Source: Chloroflexia bacterium
Lineage (GTDB): Bacteria; Chloroflexota; Chloroflexia; Thermomicrobiales; JALYUS01
Reading direction: 5' to 3'
NCBI GenBank assembly: GCA_025924435.1
Contig: JAICIL010000045.1
Location: forward strand, 1 to 19,689
Length of the DNA stretch: 19,689 bases
The translations under genes were made by a program, and so were the position numbers. Below are positions 6,024 to 12,407 of this stretch, in pieces. The notes under the pieces are model-generated. The model did no database searches. It saw only the letters and a list, made by a program, of their open reading frames with translations, and was not told where the DNA came from. Positions within the stretch are counted from its first letter, which is position 1. Each line of letters starts with the position of its first letter.

Positions 6024-7022
6024 TTACCGCGCGAGATATGCGGGCGCGGCATCGTCGGCGCGTGCATATGCGGGATGATGCCGCTCGCGGAGCAGGACAA
6101 CGAGCGCCGCGCCGAGGATGGTAGCCACGAGGAGGCCGCCAGCGATCAGCGTGCGCGCGTCCGGCGCGACGAGGGACTGGCCGCGCAGCGCCTGCCACGT
6201 CAGGAGGCCGACCACGCCGAGGTAGCCGAGGCCCGCGATCCAGACCAGCGCCGTCCGCGACGCCGGGCGCAGCCGCGCGCCATACCGAATGAGCAGCCAG
6301 CCGAGCAGCGGCAGTAGTTGCAGCCCGTGCAGGCCGACGAAATGCGGCGCGCGCAGGTCGCCGCCGACCGTGCTCCAACCGAGGAGCGGCAGCCCCGGCC
6401 CGCCATCCGCCACGCCGACCGCGTGCGCCCCGGCGATCGGCATGCCGCCCACCTTCGCCGCCGCCTGTTGCGCGCTCGTCGGCGTCGTCATGAAGAAGGC
6501 GACGCTCATCCCGACGAGGCTGATGAGGACGCCGAACCGCAACGCCCAGGCGAATGCCGGGTCGGCGAACCGCTGCCGCAGCAGCACGATGCCGAGGAGC
6601 AGGTTCGCCGTCCAGACGCAGACGATCGTCCCTCCCATCATGCTCCAGACGGCGGAATTAAAGGGCGTGCTGACATTGAAGTGGCTCGTCGTCCCGCGCA
6701 CCACCTGCATCGCGATCAGCGCCATCTCGACGAGCAGGCCGACCGCCGTGACCCACGAGATGAGGCGGACGATCCGCGCGCGGCCCGAGATGAAACCGAG
6801 CAGCCAGATGAAGGTGGCGGCGTAGACGCTGATCGAGAGGGCGAACTTTGCCGGCTTGAGCCAGGCGGGCGCGCCCGTGATGACGCGCGGGTCAACGATC
6901 AGCCCGACGAGCGCGGCAAGCGAGGTCGCGAGCATCACGCCGATAATCAGCGCGAGCGGGCGGTTGATCGCCATTGCCTGCGCGAACAGATCGCGCCATT
7001 GACGGAAAATTCGCCATTTCAT
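6024..7022 (-). CDS. Conserved eight-helix integral membrane protein of unknown function
   Basis: A 332-residue polytopic protein. Eight hydrophobic segments can be read: PLALIIGVMLATSLAALVGL, FALSISVYAATFIWLLGFI, ISWVTAVGLLVEMALIAMQV, WSMMGGTIVCVWTANLLLGI, ALRFGVLISLVGMSVAFFM, FVGLHGLQLLPLLGWLLI, LVWIAGLGYLGVVGLLTW and LIAGGLLVATILGAALVVLL. Polar sequence in the loops looks conserved: PAWLKPAKF, RGTTSHFN, and a long GADGGPGLP-like loop ending in GGDLRAPHFVGLHG, whose two His could bind metal or haem. I know of no assigned function. ATG 7022 follows GAGAGGGG at 9 nt and is preferred over ATG 7052, which lacks a ribosome site. It has its own TTGACA promoter and precedes the TetR gene by 54 nt. 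Confidence 0.8.
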   Translation of the reverse strand: MKWRIFRQWRDLFAQAMAINRPLALIIGVMLATSLAALVGLIVDPRVITGAPAWLKPAKFALSISVYAATFIWLLGFISGRARIVRLISWVTAVGLLVEMALIAMQVVRGTTSHFNVSTPFNSAVWSMMGGTIVCVWTANLLLGIVLLRQRFADPAFAWALRFGVLISLVGMSVAFFMTTPTSAQQAAAKVGGMPIAGAHAVGVADGGPGLPLLGWSTVGGDLRAPHFVGLHGLQLLPLLGWLLIRYGARLRPASRTALVWIAGLGYLGVVGLLTWQALRGQSLVAPDARTLIAGGLLVATILGAALVVLLRERHHPAYARADDAAPAYLAR

Positions 7023-7087
7023 TCTTCGTGCCCCTCTCCCTTTGTCCGGCATTTTGCCGAACGACTCCGAAATTTCCGAACGCTGTT

Positions 7088-7116
7088 AGGGTAAACGACG
7101 GCCGTTCACTTGTCAA
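7088..7116 (-). promoter_or_regulatory. TTGACA promoter with a central palindrome, for the membrane protein-TetR operon
   Basis: A perfect TTGACA (7116-7111), 17 nt, then TACCCT (7093-7088). The spacer contains the perfect palindrome ACGGCCGT (7098-7105), a position from which a TetR dimer would block RNA polymerase. The symmetry is only 8 bp, so the operator role is tentative. Confidence 0.55.
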
Positions 7117-7166
7117 TCGTTTCGGCGGGAATCTCGTGCGCATCCATGTCGCGGTCGCCGTCCGGT

Positions 7167-7195
7167 TTGACGCGGCAGCGGTCGCTCGGTACCAT
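7167..7195 (+). promoter_or_regulatory. Sigma-70-like promoter for the hydroxyacid dehydrogenase
   Basis: TTGACG (7167-7172), 17 nt, TACCAT (7190-7195). Transcription should start near 7202, about 39 nt before the ATG at 7241. It excludes the far upstream starts that are open in this frame back to 6974. Confidence 0.6.
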
Positions 7196-7208
7196 CTTGG
7201 GCGATGTT

Positions 7209-7220
7209 GTGTACGTTCAC
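7209..7220. promoter_or_regulatory. Palindromic site, copy 3 of GTGTACGTACAC
   Basis: GTGTACGTTCAC, 11/12 to the palindrome, lies 13 nt after the -10 box and 20 nt before ATG 7241, at the start of the transcript. It is directly followed by the GGGGAGGA ribosome site, so a bound protein, or a hairpin, could affect initiation. Confidence 0.5.
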
Positions 7221-7240
7221 ATGGGGAGGAATGCGTGGCA

Positions 7241-8278
7241 ATGAACCAACCGCTCACCGTCGCGATCGCGTCGCCCCTCGAAGCGGAGCATGTGGCGACG
7301 CTGCGGGCCGGTGCGCCGGGCAATGTGACGATCCGGTACGAGCCGAATTTGCTGCCGCCGATGCGCTACAACGCCGACCACGACGGCCCGCCGGAATGGA
7401 CGCGCACGCCGGAGCAGCAGGTCGCGTGGGCGGCGATGCTGCGCGACGCGGACGCGCTGTGGGACGTGGACCGGCGTGCGGGCGTCCACCCCCGCCGGTA
7501 TGCGCCGAAGGTGCGCTGGATCGGCACGACCTCGGCGGGCGTCGGGATGGGGATGCGGCGGCTCGGCGTCACGACGGCGGACGACCTGGTTATCACCACC
7601 GCGAGCGGCATCCACGCCGGGCCGATGGCCGAATTCGCCCTCTACGGCATCCTCCACTTCGTCAAGGAGGGGCCGTATCTGCTGCGCGAGAAGGCGGCGC
7701 ACCACTGGGAGCGGTACGACTCCGGCGAATTGACGGATGCCGTGCTCGTCGTCATCGGGCCGGGGAAGATCGGCCAAGCGGTGGCGCGGCGGGCGCACGG
7801 ATTCGCTATGCGCACCGTCGCCGTCGGCACGGGCCGGGAGTATCCGCACTTCGACGAGGCGACGGACCGCGCGGGACTCGCCGACGCCCTGAAGCGCGCC
7901 GACGCCGTCGTCCTCTGCGCGCCGCACACGGACGAGACGGAGAATATCCTCTCGGCGGAGATGATCGCCCTCCTCAAGCCGAGCGCGATTGTCGTCAACA
8001 TCAGTCGCGGCCAACTGGTGGACGAGGCGGCGCTGACGGACGCGCTCGCGCACCATCGCATCGGGGGCGCGGCGCTCGATGTCTTCCGCACGGAGCCGCT
8101 GCCGCCCGATTCGCCGTTGTGGGAGATGGAGAACGTCATCATCAACCCGCACTCCGCGAGCACGGCGGCGCGCGAGAACGAGCGACTCACCGCGCTCTTC
8201 GCGCACAACCTCCGCTGCTTCGCCGAGGGCCGCACCGGCGACATGCGCAACATCCTCGATCTCGACAAACTGTATTGA
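7241..8278 (+). CDS. D-isomer-specific 2-hydroxyacid dehydrogenase (NAD(P)-dependent)
   Basis: A 345-residue enzyme interconverting a D-2-hydroxyacid and its 2-keto acid. The Rossmann loop is VVIGPGKIGQAVARR (GxGxxG, residues 173-178). The catalytic triad is in place: Arg256 (NISRGQLVDE), Glu285 (LDVFRTEPLP) and His304 (NPHSAS); VVLCAPHTDETENIL is also typical. The substrate-binding lobe (DALWDVDRR, VRWIGTTSAGVGM) is of the less specific type, so glyoxylate/hydroxypyruvate reductase, phosphoglycerate dehydrogenase-like or other activity cannot be told apart. ATG 7241 is 11 nt after GGAGG; GTG 7235, at 5 nt, would add two residues and may be the true start. It has its own promoter and operator-like palindrome and is followed by a MITE-like repeat. 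Confidence 0.9.
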   Translation: MNQPLTVAIASPLEAEHVATLRAGAPGNVTIRYEPNLLPPMRYNADHDGPPEWTRTPEQQVAWAAMLRDADALWDVDRRAGVHPRRYAPKVRWIGTTSAGVGMGMRRLGVTTADDLVITTASGIHAGPMAEFALYGILHFVKEGPYLLREKAAHHWERYDSGELTDAVLVVIGPGKIGQAVARRAHGFAMRTVAVGTGREYPHFDEATDRAGLADALKRADAVVLCAPHTDETENILSAEMIALLKPSAIVVNISRGQLVDEAALTDALAHHRIGGAALDVFRTEPLPPDSPLWEMENVIINPHSASTAARENERLTALFAHNLRCFAEGRTGDMRNILDLDKLY

Positions 8279-8289
8279 CGAACGGGACT

Positions 8290-8434
8290 GAACCACAGAG
8301 GTACAGAGAACACAGAGAAGGGAAAACAGGAGAAGAAATGGGAAACGTATGCCGGACTTTCGCTGACATATCAACCCGGCATCGCGCTCTTTTTTCTCTA
8401 TCCTCTCTTTGTGCCCTCTGTGCCTCTGTGGTTC
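8290..8434. mobile_element. MITE-like inverted-repeat element, 145 bp
   Basis: The left end, GAACCACAGAGGTACAGAG at 8290, and the reverse complement of the right end at 8434, GAACCACAGAGGCACAGAG, match at 18 of 19 bases and continue with fewer matches for about 30 nt. The inside is also folded: ATGCCGG (8350-8356) pairs with CCGGCAT, and a purine-rich stretch faces TTTTTTCTCT. It is AT-richer than its surroundings and codes for nothing credible. ACCACAGAGGCACAGAG-type ends occur between genes in many unrelated bacterial genomes, so this is probably one of that dispersed family, moved in trans. It sits between the dehydrogenase stop and the Shine-Dalgarno of the next gene. Confidence 0.7.
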
Positions 8435-8451
8435 AAAAGGGGGGCTGAAGA

Positions 8452-9006
8452 ATGGTGACGGTGGAGGATAGTTTCGTCAGTTCGCCGCGGGCGCGGCTGG
8501 GGCAGGCGGTGAATTACGCGGCGAGCCTCAACCCCCGGCCGAAGGGACCGGGCAACTGGCGGCAGTTGGCGCAACTCTACTGGTACTACGCGCCGCTGTT
8601 TAAAATGGACCCGCTCCTGCCGTGGGCGCAGATGCTCCACGAGACGGGGGCGCGCGTGTACGGCGGCGTGGTGGACCCGTACGCGAACAACTACGCGGGC
8701 ATCGGCGCGACGGGCGCTCCGGGTGGCGGCCTCCGCTTCCGCACGCCGCAGTATGGCGTCCTCGGCCACCTCGTGCATCTCGCGACGTACGTCTTCACCG
8801 GCCCGGTGAACCGCTACTGCACGAAGCGGTTCGACCCGCGCATCGGCTTCTGGGACGGCGCGCCGCTCCTGCGGCATCTCGTCCGCACGCAGCCGGAGAT
8901 GTATCAGGGCCGCCTGCTCCCCGAACGCCGGTGGGCCAGCCCCGGCGACGGCTATTGCGCCGCCCTCGCTCTCGCCGCGACGAATATCCAGAACATGTCG
9001 GGCTAG
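8452..9006 (+). CDS. Glucosaminidase-like (lysozyme-fold) protein, 184 aa
   Basis: The central part resembles the glucosaminidase family that cuts peptidoglycan glycans: FKMDPLLPWAQMLHETGARV, with Glu64 in the place of the catalytic acid, then DPYANNYAGIGATGAPGGG and YGVLGHLVHLATYVF. In that family the E-T-x(n)-NN-x-GIGATG arrangement forms the active site. There is no signal peptide or membrane helix, so if it acts on the wall it needs another export route, or it may be of phage origin. The C-terminal half (NRYCTKRFDPRIGFWDGAPLL, RRWASPGDGYCAALA) is less familiar and has two Cys that could pair. ATG 8452 follows AGGGGGG at 7 nt, itself only 3 nt beyond the MITE end, so the original leader was probably displaced. 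Confidence 0.65.
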   Translation: MVTVEDSFVSSPRARLGQAVNYAASLNPRPKGPGNWRQLAQLYWYYAPLFKMDPLLPWAQMLHETGARVYGGVVDPYANNYAGIGATGAPGGGLRFRTPQYGVLGHLVHLATYVFTGPVNRYCTKRFDPRIGFWDGAPLLRHLVRTQPEMYQGRLLPERRWASPGDGYCAALALAATNIQNMSG

Positions 9007-9038
9007 GTGCTCCTCAACCGGAGCAATTGTCCCGTTCG

Positions 9039-9545
9039 CTATCGGGGAAGATCGCGTGGTAAATCATCCAAAGCGACCGTCCTCGCCTGCATCCATGTCG
9101 TAATCCGCTCATCGAGTATCTTCAGATCCGGGTCGGTTGCAGTGGCTTCACGCCACGCCCGGTATGCGCCGATATATGCCTGCTCCGTGCCGAGGCCGCG
9201 ATCAACAGCGGCCTCAAGAGAAGAGCGGGCATCCTGCGTGAAAGTGAGTGTGTCGGAGCCCAGGGTCGTGAGGGAATCGAGGTACTGCTGCATCAGCACG
9301 AGCAACATCTGTTGTTTGCTGCGGAAATAGCCGTAGAAACTGCCGATGCTGCTCTCCGCCCGTGCCGCGATCTCCTCAATGCGCGTCGTCTCGTATCACC
9401 GCGTGGCGAACAGGTCGAGCGCGGCGTCGAGCAACTTTTGACGCATGCGGCGGCTCCGCTCCTGTTGCGGAACGTGCGGGAGATCAAGCCCCGCCAGCAG
9501 GTCGGGCGGCGAGAATGCGCTCCGGCCATCGTGTGCATCATCCAT
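9039..9545 (-). pseudogene. TetR-family regulator broken by an in-frame TGA at codon 50
   Basis: From ATG 9545 the frame reads ...VPQQERSRRMRQKLLDAALD-LFATR, then TGA (9398-9396), then YETTRIEEIAARAESSIGSF-YGYFRSKQQMLLVLMQQYLD and on to a stop at 9039, 169 codons in all. The sequence on both sides is an ordinary TetR helix-turn-helix, and the broken codon stands where homologues have the Gly of RGYE, so a single GGA to TGA change accounts for it. The remaining C-terminal half (SLEAAVDRGLGTEQAYIGAY) has no further stop. A restart at the Met at 9308 would make a product with no DNA-binding domain. No good Shine-Dalgarno precedes ATG 9545; it follows a small membrane-protein fragment by 12 nt. 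Confidence 0.75.
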
Positions 9546-9557
9546 CGTGCGACCAAT

Positions 9558-9689
9558 CTATCGCCCTGCCGCGTTCGTCCGCTGAACTGCGGCAAATTCT
9601 CCCACGGCGAAGAGCGCAACGGCGACCGCGGTCGCGGCGACGATCCATCGTCCGGTCGCGCTGAATGCCGGTTTGCCGATGACCGGCAT
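9558..9689 (-). pseudogene. Fragment of a membrane protein, 43 codons
   Basis: The minus strand from ATG 9689 to TAG 9558 encodes MPVIGKPAFSATGRW, one transmembrane segment (IVAATAVAVALFAVGEFAAV) and a short polar tail. The frame extends upstream only nine codons, to a TGA near 9715. It looks like the last helix of a larger membrane protein whose gene was cut away. It ends 12 nt before the start of the broken TetR gene, so the two may once have been an operon of transporter plus regulator. It could also be a genuine one-helix small protein, but no ribosome site was seen. Confidence 0.4.
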
Positions 9690-9828
9690 CACGGTACGGA
9701 TGACGACCCAGACTGACGTTCATATCCGTCGGTCCCTCGTGGGCTCGTCACACTTTGCTGCTTCGTTTCGTCATTCAAGTTGAGGCGTTCGATGCAACGT
9801 GCAAGAACGCGGAAGAAAGGAGACAACG
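9690..9828. other. Intergenic stretch without a recognisable gene
   Basis: Between the membrane-protein fragment and the small ORF at 9829 I see no credible coding frame, no convincing promoter and no strong hairpin. The right part (TTTGCTGCTTCGTTTCGTCATTC) is less GC-rich than the flanks. It probably holds the junction between resident DNA and the foreign-looking VOC segment. Confidence 0.4.
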
Positions 9829-9855
9829 ATGCCTTTGGTAGCCGGTGAATGTTAG
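9829..9855 (+). CDS. Possible 8-residue leader ORF (MPLVAGEC) before the VOC gene
   Basis: AAAGGAG, among the best ribosome sites in the window, precedes ATG 9829 by 6 nt, but the frame closes after MPLVAGEC at TAG 9853-9855. The VOC gene starts 44 nt later with its own AAGGAG. It may be a leader peptide, or the start of a gene whose remainder was deleted so that its 5' end now serves the VOC gene. The repeated GCCGG around 9841-9860 could pair weakly. Short enough to be chance. Confidence 0.3.
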   Translation: MPLVAGEC

Positions 9856-9899
9856 CCGGCATGACGCAACGAGTGTACCGAGTGCAAGGAGTTCAGCAC

Positions 9900-10244
9900 A
9901 TGGCATCTGGCACCAATCTCATCGTCTATCCCGTAAAAGGTCTCGCGCAAGCGAAGATGCTGTATAGCAAGCTCTTGGGTGTCGGCCCATATGTTGATAG
10001 ACCCTACTATGTTGGCTTCCGCATCGGTGACCAAGAGTTGGGTTTGGATCCGAATGGTCACAATAGCGGGCAGACCGGGCCCATCGTGTATTGGCGTGTT
10101 GAAGACATTAAGGCGAGCCTGCAGGAGCTCGTTGATGCTGGCGCCGAGACCCAGAAACCAGTCACCGATGTGGGCGGCGGCATGCTGATTGCCTGGGTGA
10201 AAGATGCCGACGGCAACGCCACCGCCTTGAGGCAGGAGCCGTAG
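9900..10244 (+). CDS. VOC (glyoxalase/bleomycin-resistance fold) family protein
   Basis: A 114-residue single-domain VOC protein. One beta-alpha-beta-beta-beta unit is read as NLIVYPVKGLAQAKMLYSKLLGVGPYVDRPYYVGFRIGDQELGLDPN split across strands, the second as PIVYWRVEDIKASLQELVDA followed by GGGMLIAWVKDADGNATALRQ. The His and Glu that usually bind metal are not evident at the expected strand positions (the last strand has ALRQ, not a Glu), so it may be metal-free or simply bind a ligand. AAGGAG is 8 nt before ATG 9900; an upstream ATG at 9849 in the same frame has no ribosome site. The gene is visibly less GC-rich than its neighbours and uses GTT, GAT and TTG codons freely. With recombinase debris just downstream, this suggests recent transfer. 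Confidence 0.85.
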   Translation: MASGTNLIVYPVKGLAQAKMLYSKLLGVGPYVDRPYYVGFRIGDQELGLDPNGHNSGQTGPIVYWRVEDIKASLQELVDAGAETQKPVTDVGGGMLIAWVKDADGNATALRQEP

Positions 10245-10258
10245 GGCCGGCATCTGTC

Positions 10259-10470
10259 TCATCGGCTCCAACTATCGCAGTCGTGAGGTGTGCGGTAGGA
10301 CGCACAGGAGGCTGAATGAGTTGGAGTCGATGGGGTCGGGACTTGCTCTGCCGAGTAGCGGTAGACCGTCGCCTTAGAGACGCGGAAGTCTCGCATCAGT
10401 GTACTGACAGGTATCCCTTCTCTGCGGCGCGCCGCCGCGTGACAACGGTTCGCGAAATCACCGTCTCCGC
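10259..10470 (-). pseudogene. C-terminal remnant of a serine recombinase (resolvase/invertase)
   Basis: The minus strand reads RCHAAARRREGIPVSTLMRD followed by FRVSKATVYRYSAEQVP, ending in an unrelated tail and a stop at 10259. This is the helix-turn-helix that ends serine recombinases (AARxLxxxGxSxxxLARxLGVSRATVYRYL). The catalytic domain and any start codon are absent: upstream this frame runs into the acyl-CoA synthetase gene, which occupies another frame. It is therefore the tail of a deleted or truncated transposon resolvase or phage integrase, lying tail-to-tail with the VOC gene 14 nt away. Codon use is also less GC-rich than the flanking synthetase. Confidence 0.6.
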
Positions 10471-12000
10471 TTATGTGCTTAACTTTTCCACGACGAGATG
10501 CTTCTGGATTTTGCCGAGGGCGTTGCGGGGCAGGGTATCCACGAAGTGGACGGTGCGCGGCTTCTTGTAGGATGCGAGTTGATCGCGGCAGAAGGCGATC
10601 AGCGCGTCGGCGGTGAGCGCGGGATCGTCGCGGACGACGACCGCCGCCACCCGCTCGCCGAACTCCGCGTCCGGCAGGCCGACGACCGCGACCTCCGCGA
10701 CGCCGGGGCACTGCGCCAGCGTCTCCTCCACCTCGCGCGGGTAGATATTGTAGCCGCCGCTGATAATCAACTCCTTCGCGCGCCCGCTGATCGTGTAGTA
10801 GCCGCCCGCGTCGCGGTGGCCGAGATCGCCCGTCCGGAACCAGCCGCCCGCGTCGAAGGCTGCGGCGGTGGCGTCGGGCCGCTGCCAGTAGCCCGCGAAG
10901 ACGTGCGGCCCGCGCACCTCGATCTCGCCCGTCTCATCGTCGGGCAGCGGCTCCCGCGTGCGGACGTCCACGACGCGCGCCTCTTGCCGGGGGAAGGGCA
11001 TGCCGACCGTCCCCGGCCGCCGCTCGCCGTCGTACGGGTTCGTCGTGTTCATGATCGTCTCGGTCATGCCGTACCGTTCGAGGATCACCTGCCCGGTCAG
11101 CGCTTTCCACGCCGCGAAGATCTGCGGGCTGAGGGGGGCGCTGCCGGAGACGAAGAGCCGCAGCGCGCGGGGCCGCATCTCCGGGTGCGCGGCGGCCTCC
11201 GCGAGCAGGCGGATGTACATCGTCGGCACGCCGAAGAAGAGCGTCAGCGGTTCGGTGCAGAGCGCGCGGTAGATCGCGGCGGCGTCGAAGCGGCGGTGGA
11301 GCGTCACCGTCGCGCCTGCGGTCAGCGTGCCGTGCGCGCCGACCATCAGGCCGTGCGCGTGGAAGAGCGGCAGCGCGAGCAGCAGATGGTCGCCCGCCGT
11401 CCAGCGCCACGCCTCCCGCAGCGAGGCGATATTGGCGATCAGGTTCCGGTGCAGGAGCATCGCGCCCTTACTCCGCCCCGTCGTGCCGGAGGTGTAGGCG
11501 ATCACCGCGAGGTCGTCCGCGCGGGGCAGATTGGGCGCATAGTCGTATCCACTCGCCAGGAACGTGTCGAGCTTCCCGTCAACGTCAACGACCGCCTCCA
11601 GATCGGGCAGGTCGGCGCGCACGCGATCCAGTTCCGCCATCCGTTCGCGGTCGGTGATGCAGAGCCGCACGCCCGCGTCGCCGAGGATGTGGCGCAGTTC
11701 CACCTGCCGGTACTGCGTGTTGACGAGCACGACCACGCCGCCCGCGAGCCAGACGCCGAGATATGCCGCGAGAAAATCCGGGCAGTTCTCCAGGAAGAGC
11801 GAAACGCGATCCCCCGGCGCGATGCCCCACGCGCCCAGCGCGCCCGCGAACGCCTCCGCCCGCCGCAGCAGCCACGCGTACGAATATGCTTTGCCCTCGA
11901 AAGAGATGCAGGTCTTTTCCGGTGTCTGCTTGGCATTGCGCATGAATGCTTCGGCAATCGAGGCAAATTCTCCAGGCACGCGAGACATCCTCTCTTTCAC
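10471..12000 (-). CDS. AMP-forming acyl-CoA synthetase, malonyl-CoA synthetase (MatB)-like
   Basis: A 509-residue ANL-superfamily enzyme that adenylates a carboxylic acid and transfers it to CoA. The core motifs are in order: YTSGTTGRSKGA (169-180, ATP loop), LFHAHGLMVG (212-221), ERYGMTETIMNTTNPYDGER (308-327), GWFRTGDLG (386-394), GRAKELIISGGYNIYPREVE (406-425) and PRNALGKIQK with catalytic Lys497. GMTETIMNTTNPYDGERRPG and the HAHGL segment are close to what I recall of MatB, which activates malonate or methylmalonate, so this is the preferred call over a generic medium-chain ligase; the substrate is inferred. The GTG at 12000 overlaps the TGA of the PIN toxin gene (GTGA), implying coupling; ATG 11988, four codons in, is the alternative. 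Last gene of the antitoxin-toxin-synthetase operon. Confidence 0.85.
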   Translation of the reverse strand: MKERMSRVPGEFASIAEAFMRNAKQTPEKTCISFEGKAYSYAWLLRRAEAFAGALGAWGIAPGDRVSLFLENCPDFLAAYLGVWLAGGVVVLVNTQYRQVELRHILGDAGVRLCITDRERMAELDRVRADLPDLEAVVDVDGKLDTFLASGYDYAPNLPRADDLAVIAYTSGTTGRSKGAMLLHRNLIANIASLREAWRWTAGDHLLLALPLFHAHGLMVGAHGTLTAGATVTLHRRFDAAAIYRALCTEPLTLFFGVPTMYIRLLAEAAAHPEMRPRALRLFVSGSAPLSPQIFAAWKALTGQVILERYGMTETIMNTTNPYDGERRPGTVGMPFPRQEARVVDVRTREPLPDDETGEIEVRGPHVFAGYWQRPDATAAAFDAGGWFRTGDLGHRDAGGYYTISGRAKELIISGGYNIYPREVEETLAQCPGVAEVAVVGLPDAEFGERVAAVVVRDDPALTADALIAFCRDQLASYKKPRTVHFVDTLPRNALGKIQKHLVVEKLST

Positions 12001-12407
12001 GGCTCGATACGGCGGATTCCCTGCACACGATCAAAGTGGCGGTCGAATGAGACGATCTCCTGGAGACCAACGTCAATAGCGACTGCTGCATGGTAGGCGT
12101 CAGCGAAGGGGATATTAAGGGCGATGTAGTCATCGAACACACGCTGAAACCGGTGTTTGTTCGGGAGCAGGATAGCAGCGAGATTGATGAGCGGGAGGAG
12201 ATTGTCGCGAATATCTTGTTTTGGGTGCCGGTAAATCTTCCCTTCGAGGGTGAAGACGGTTTCAAAGTTCACGGTGTCAGTTGTATAGACCTGTATCTCG
12301 CCGCGCTCGATGCGCTTCAAGTACGCTGTCGCACGGGGTGAAAGCCTCGGATCATCCTGCGTGAGATGCCGCACGAGAATATTGGTGTCGAGGAATGGCA
12401 GCGGCAT
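11997..12407 (-). CDS. vapC: PIN-domain ribonuclease toxin, VapC family
   Basis: A 136-residue PIN domain, the RNase partner of type II toxin-antitoxin systems. The acidic active site is complete: Asp7 (FLDTNILVRHLTQDDP), Glu49 (TVNFETVFTL), Asp103 (FADAYHAAVA) and Asp122 (SFDRHF). The ATG overlaps the antitoxin stop codon by one base (TGATG), and its own stop overlaps the GTG of the synthetase gene, so all three genes are probably translated from one mRNA in sequence. Known VapC toxins cut initiator tRNA, other tRNAs or 23S rRNA; the target here cannot be read from sequence. The gene is less GC-rich than the synthetase, as often seen with mobile toxin-antitoxin pairs. Confidence 0.9.
   Translation of the reverse strand: MPLPFLDTNILVRHLTQDDPRLSPRATAYLKRIERGEIQVYTTDTVNFETVFTLEGKIYRHPKQDIRDNLLPLINLAAILLPNKHRFQRVFDDYIALNIPFADAYHAAVAIDVGLQEIVSFDRHFDRVQGIRRIEP

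Noticed and set aside
6974..7240. N-terminal extension of the hydroxyacid dehydrogenase back to 6974
   Set aside because: It would include the promoter at 7167-7195 and overlap the divergent membrane protein gene; homologous sequence starts at about 7241.
9396..9398. UGA read as glycine, or selenocysteine, in the TetR gene
   Set aside because: The position suits Gly, but many intact genes here end in TGA (for example at 2284, 3196, 8278), and the GC-rich host is unlike the UGA-Gly lineages. No SECIS-like stem was evident. A nonsense mutation is simpler.
9293..9619. 108-codon minus-strand reading frame
   Set aside because: It is the wrong frame across the broken TetR gene; the correct frame gives a clear TetR helix-turn-helix with one stop.
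10498..12096. 532-codon plus-strand reading frame
   Set aside because: It is antisense to the acyl-CoA synthetase, which has all family motifs. The translation is Arg/His/Ala-rich with no domain: a GC-bias shadow.
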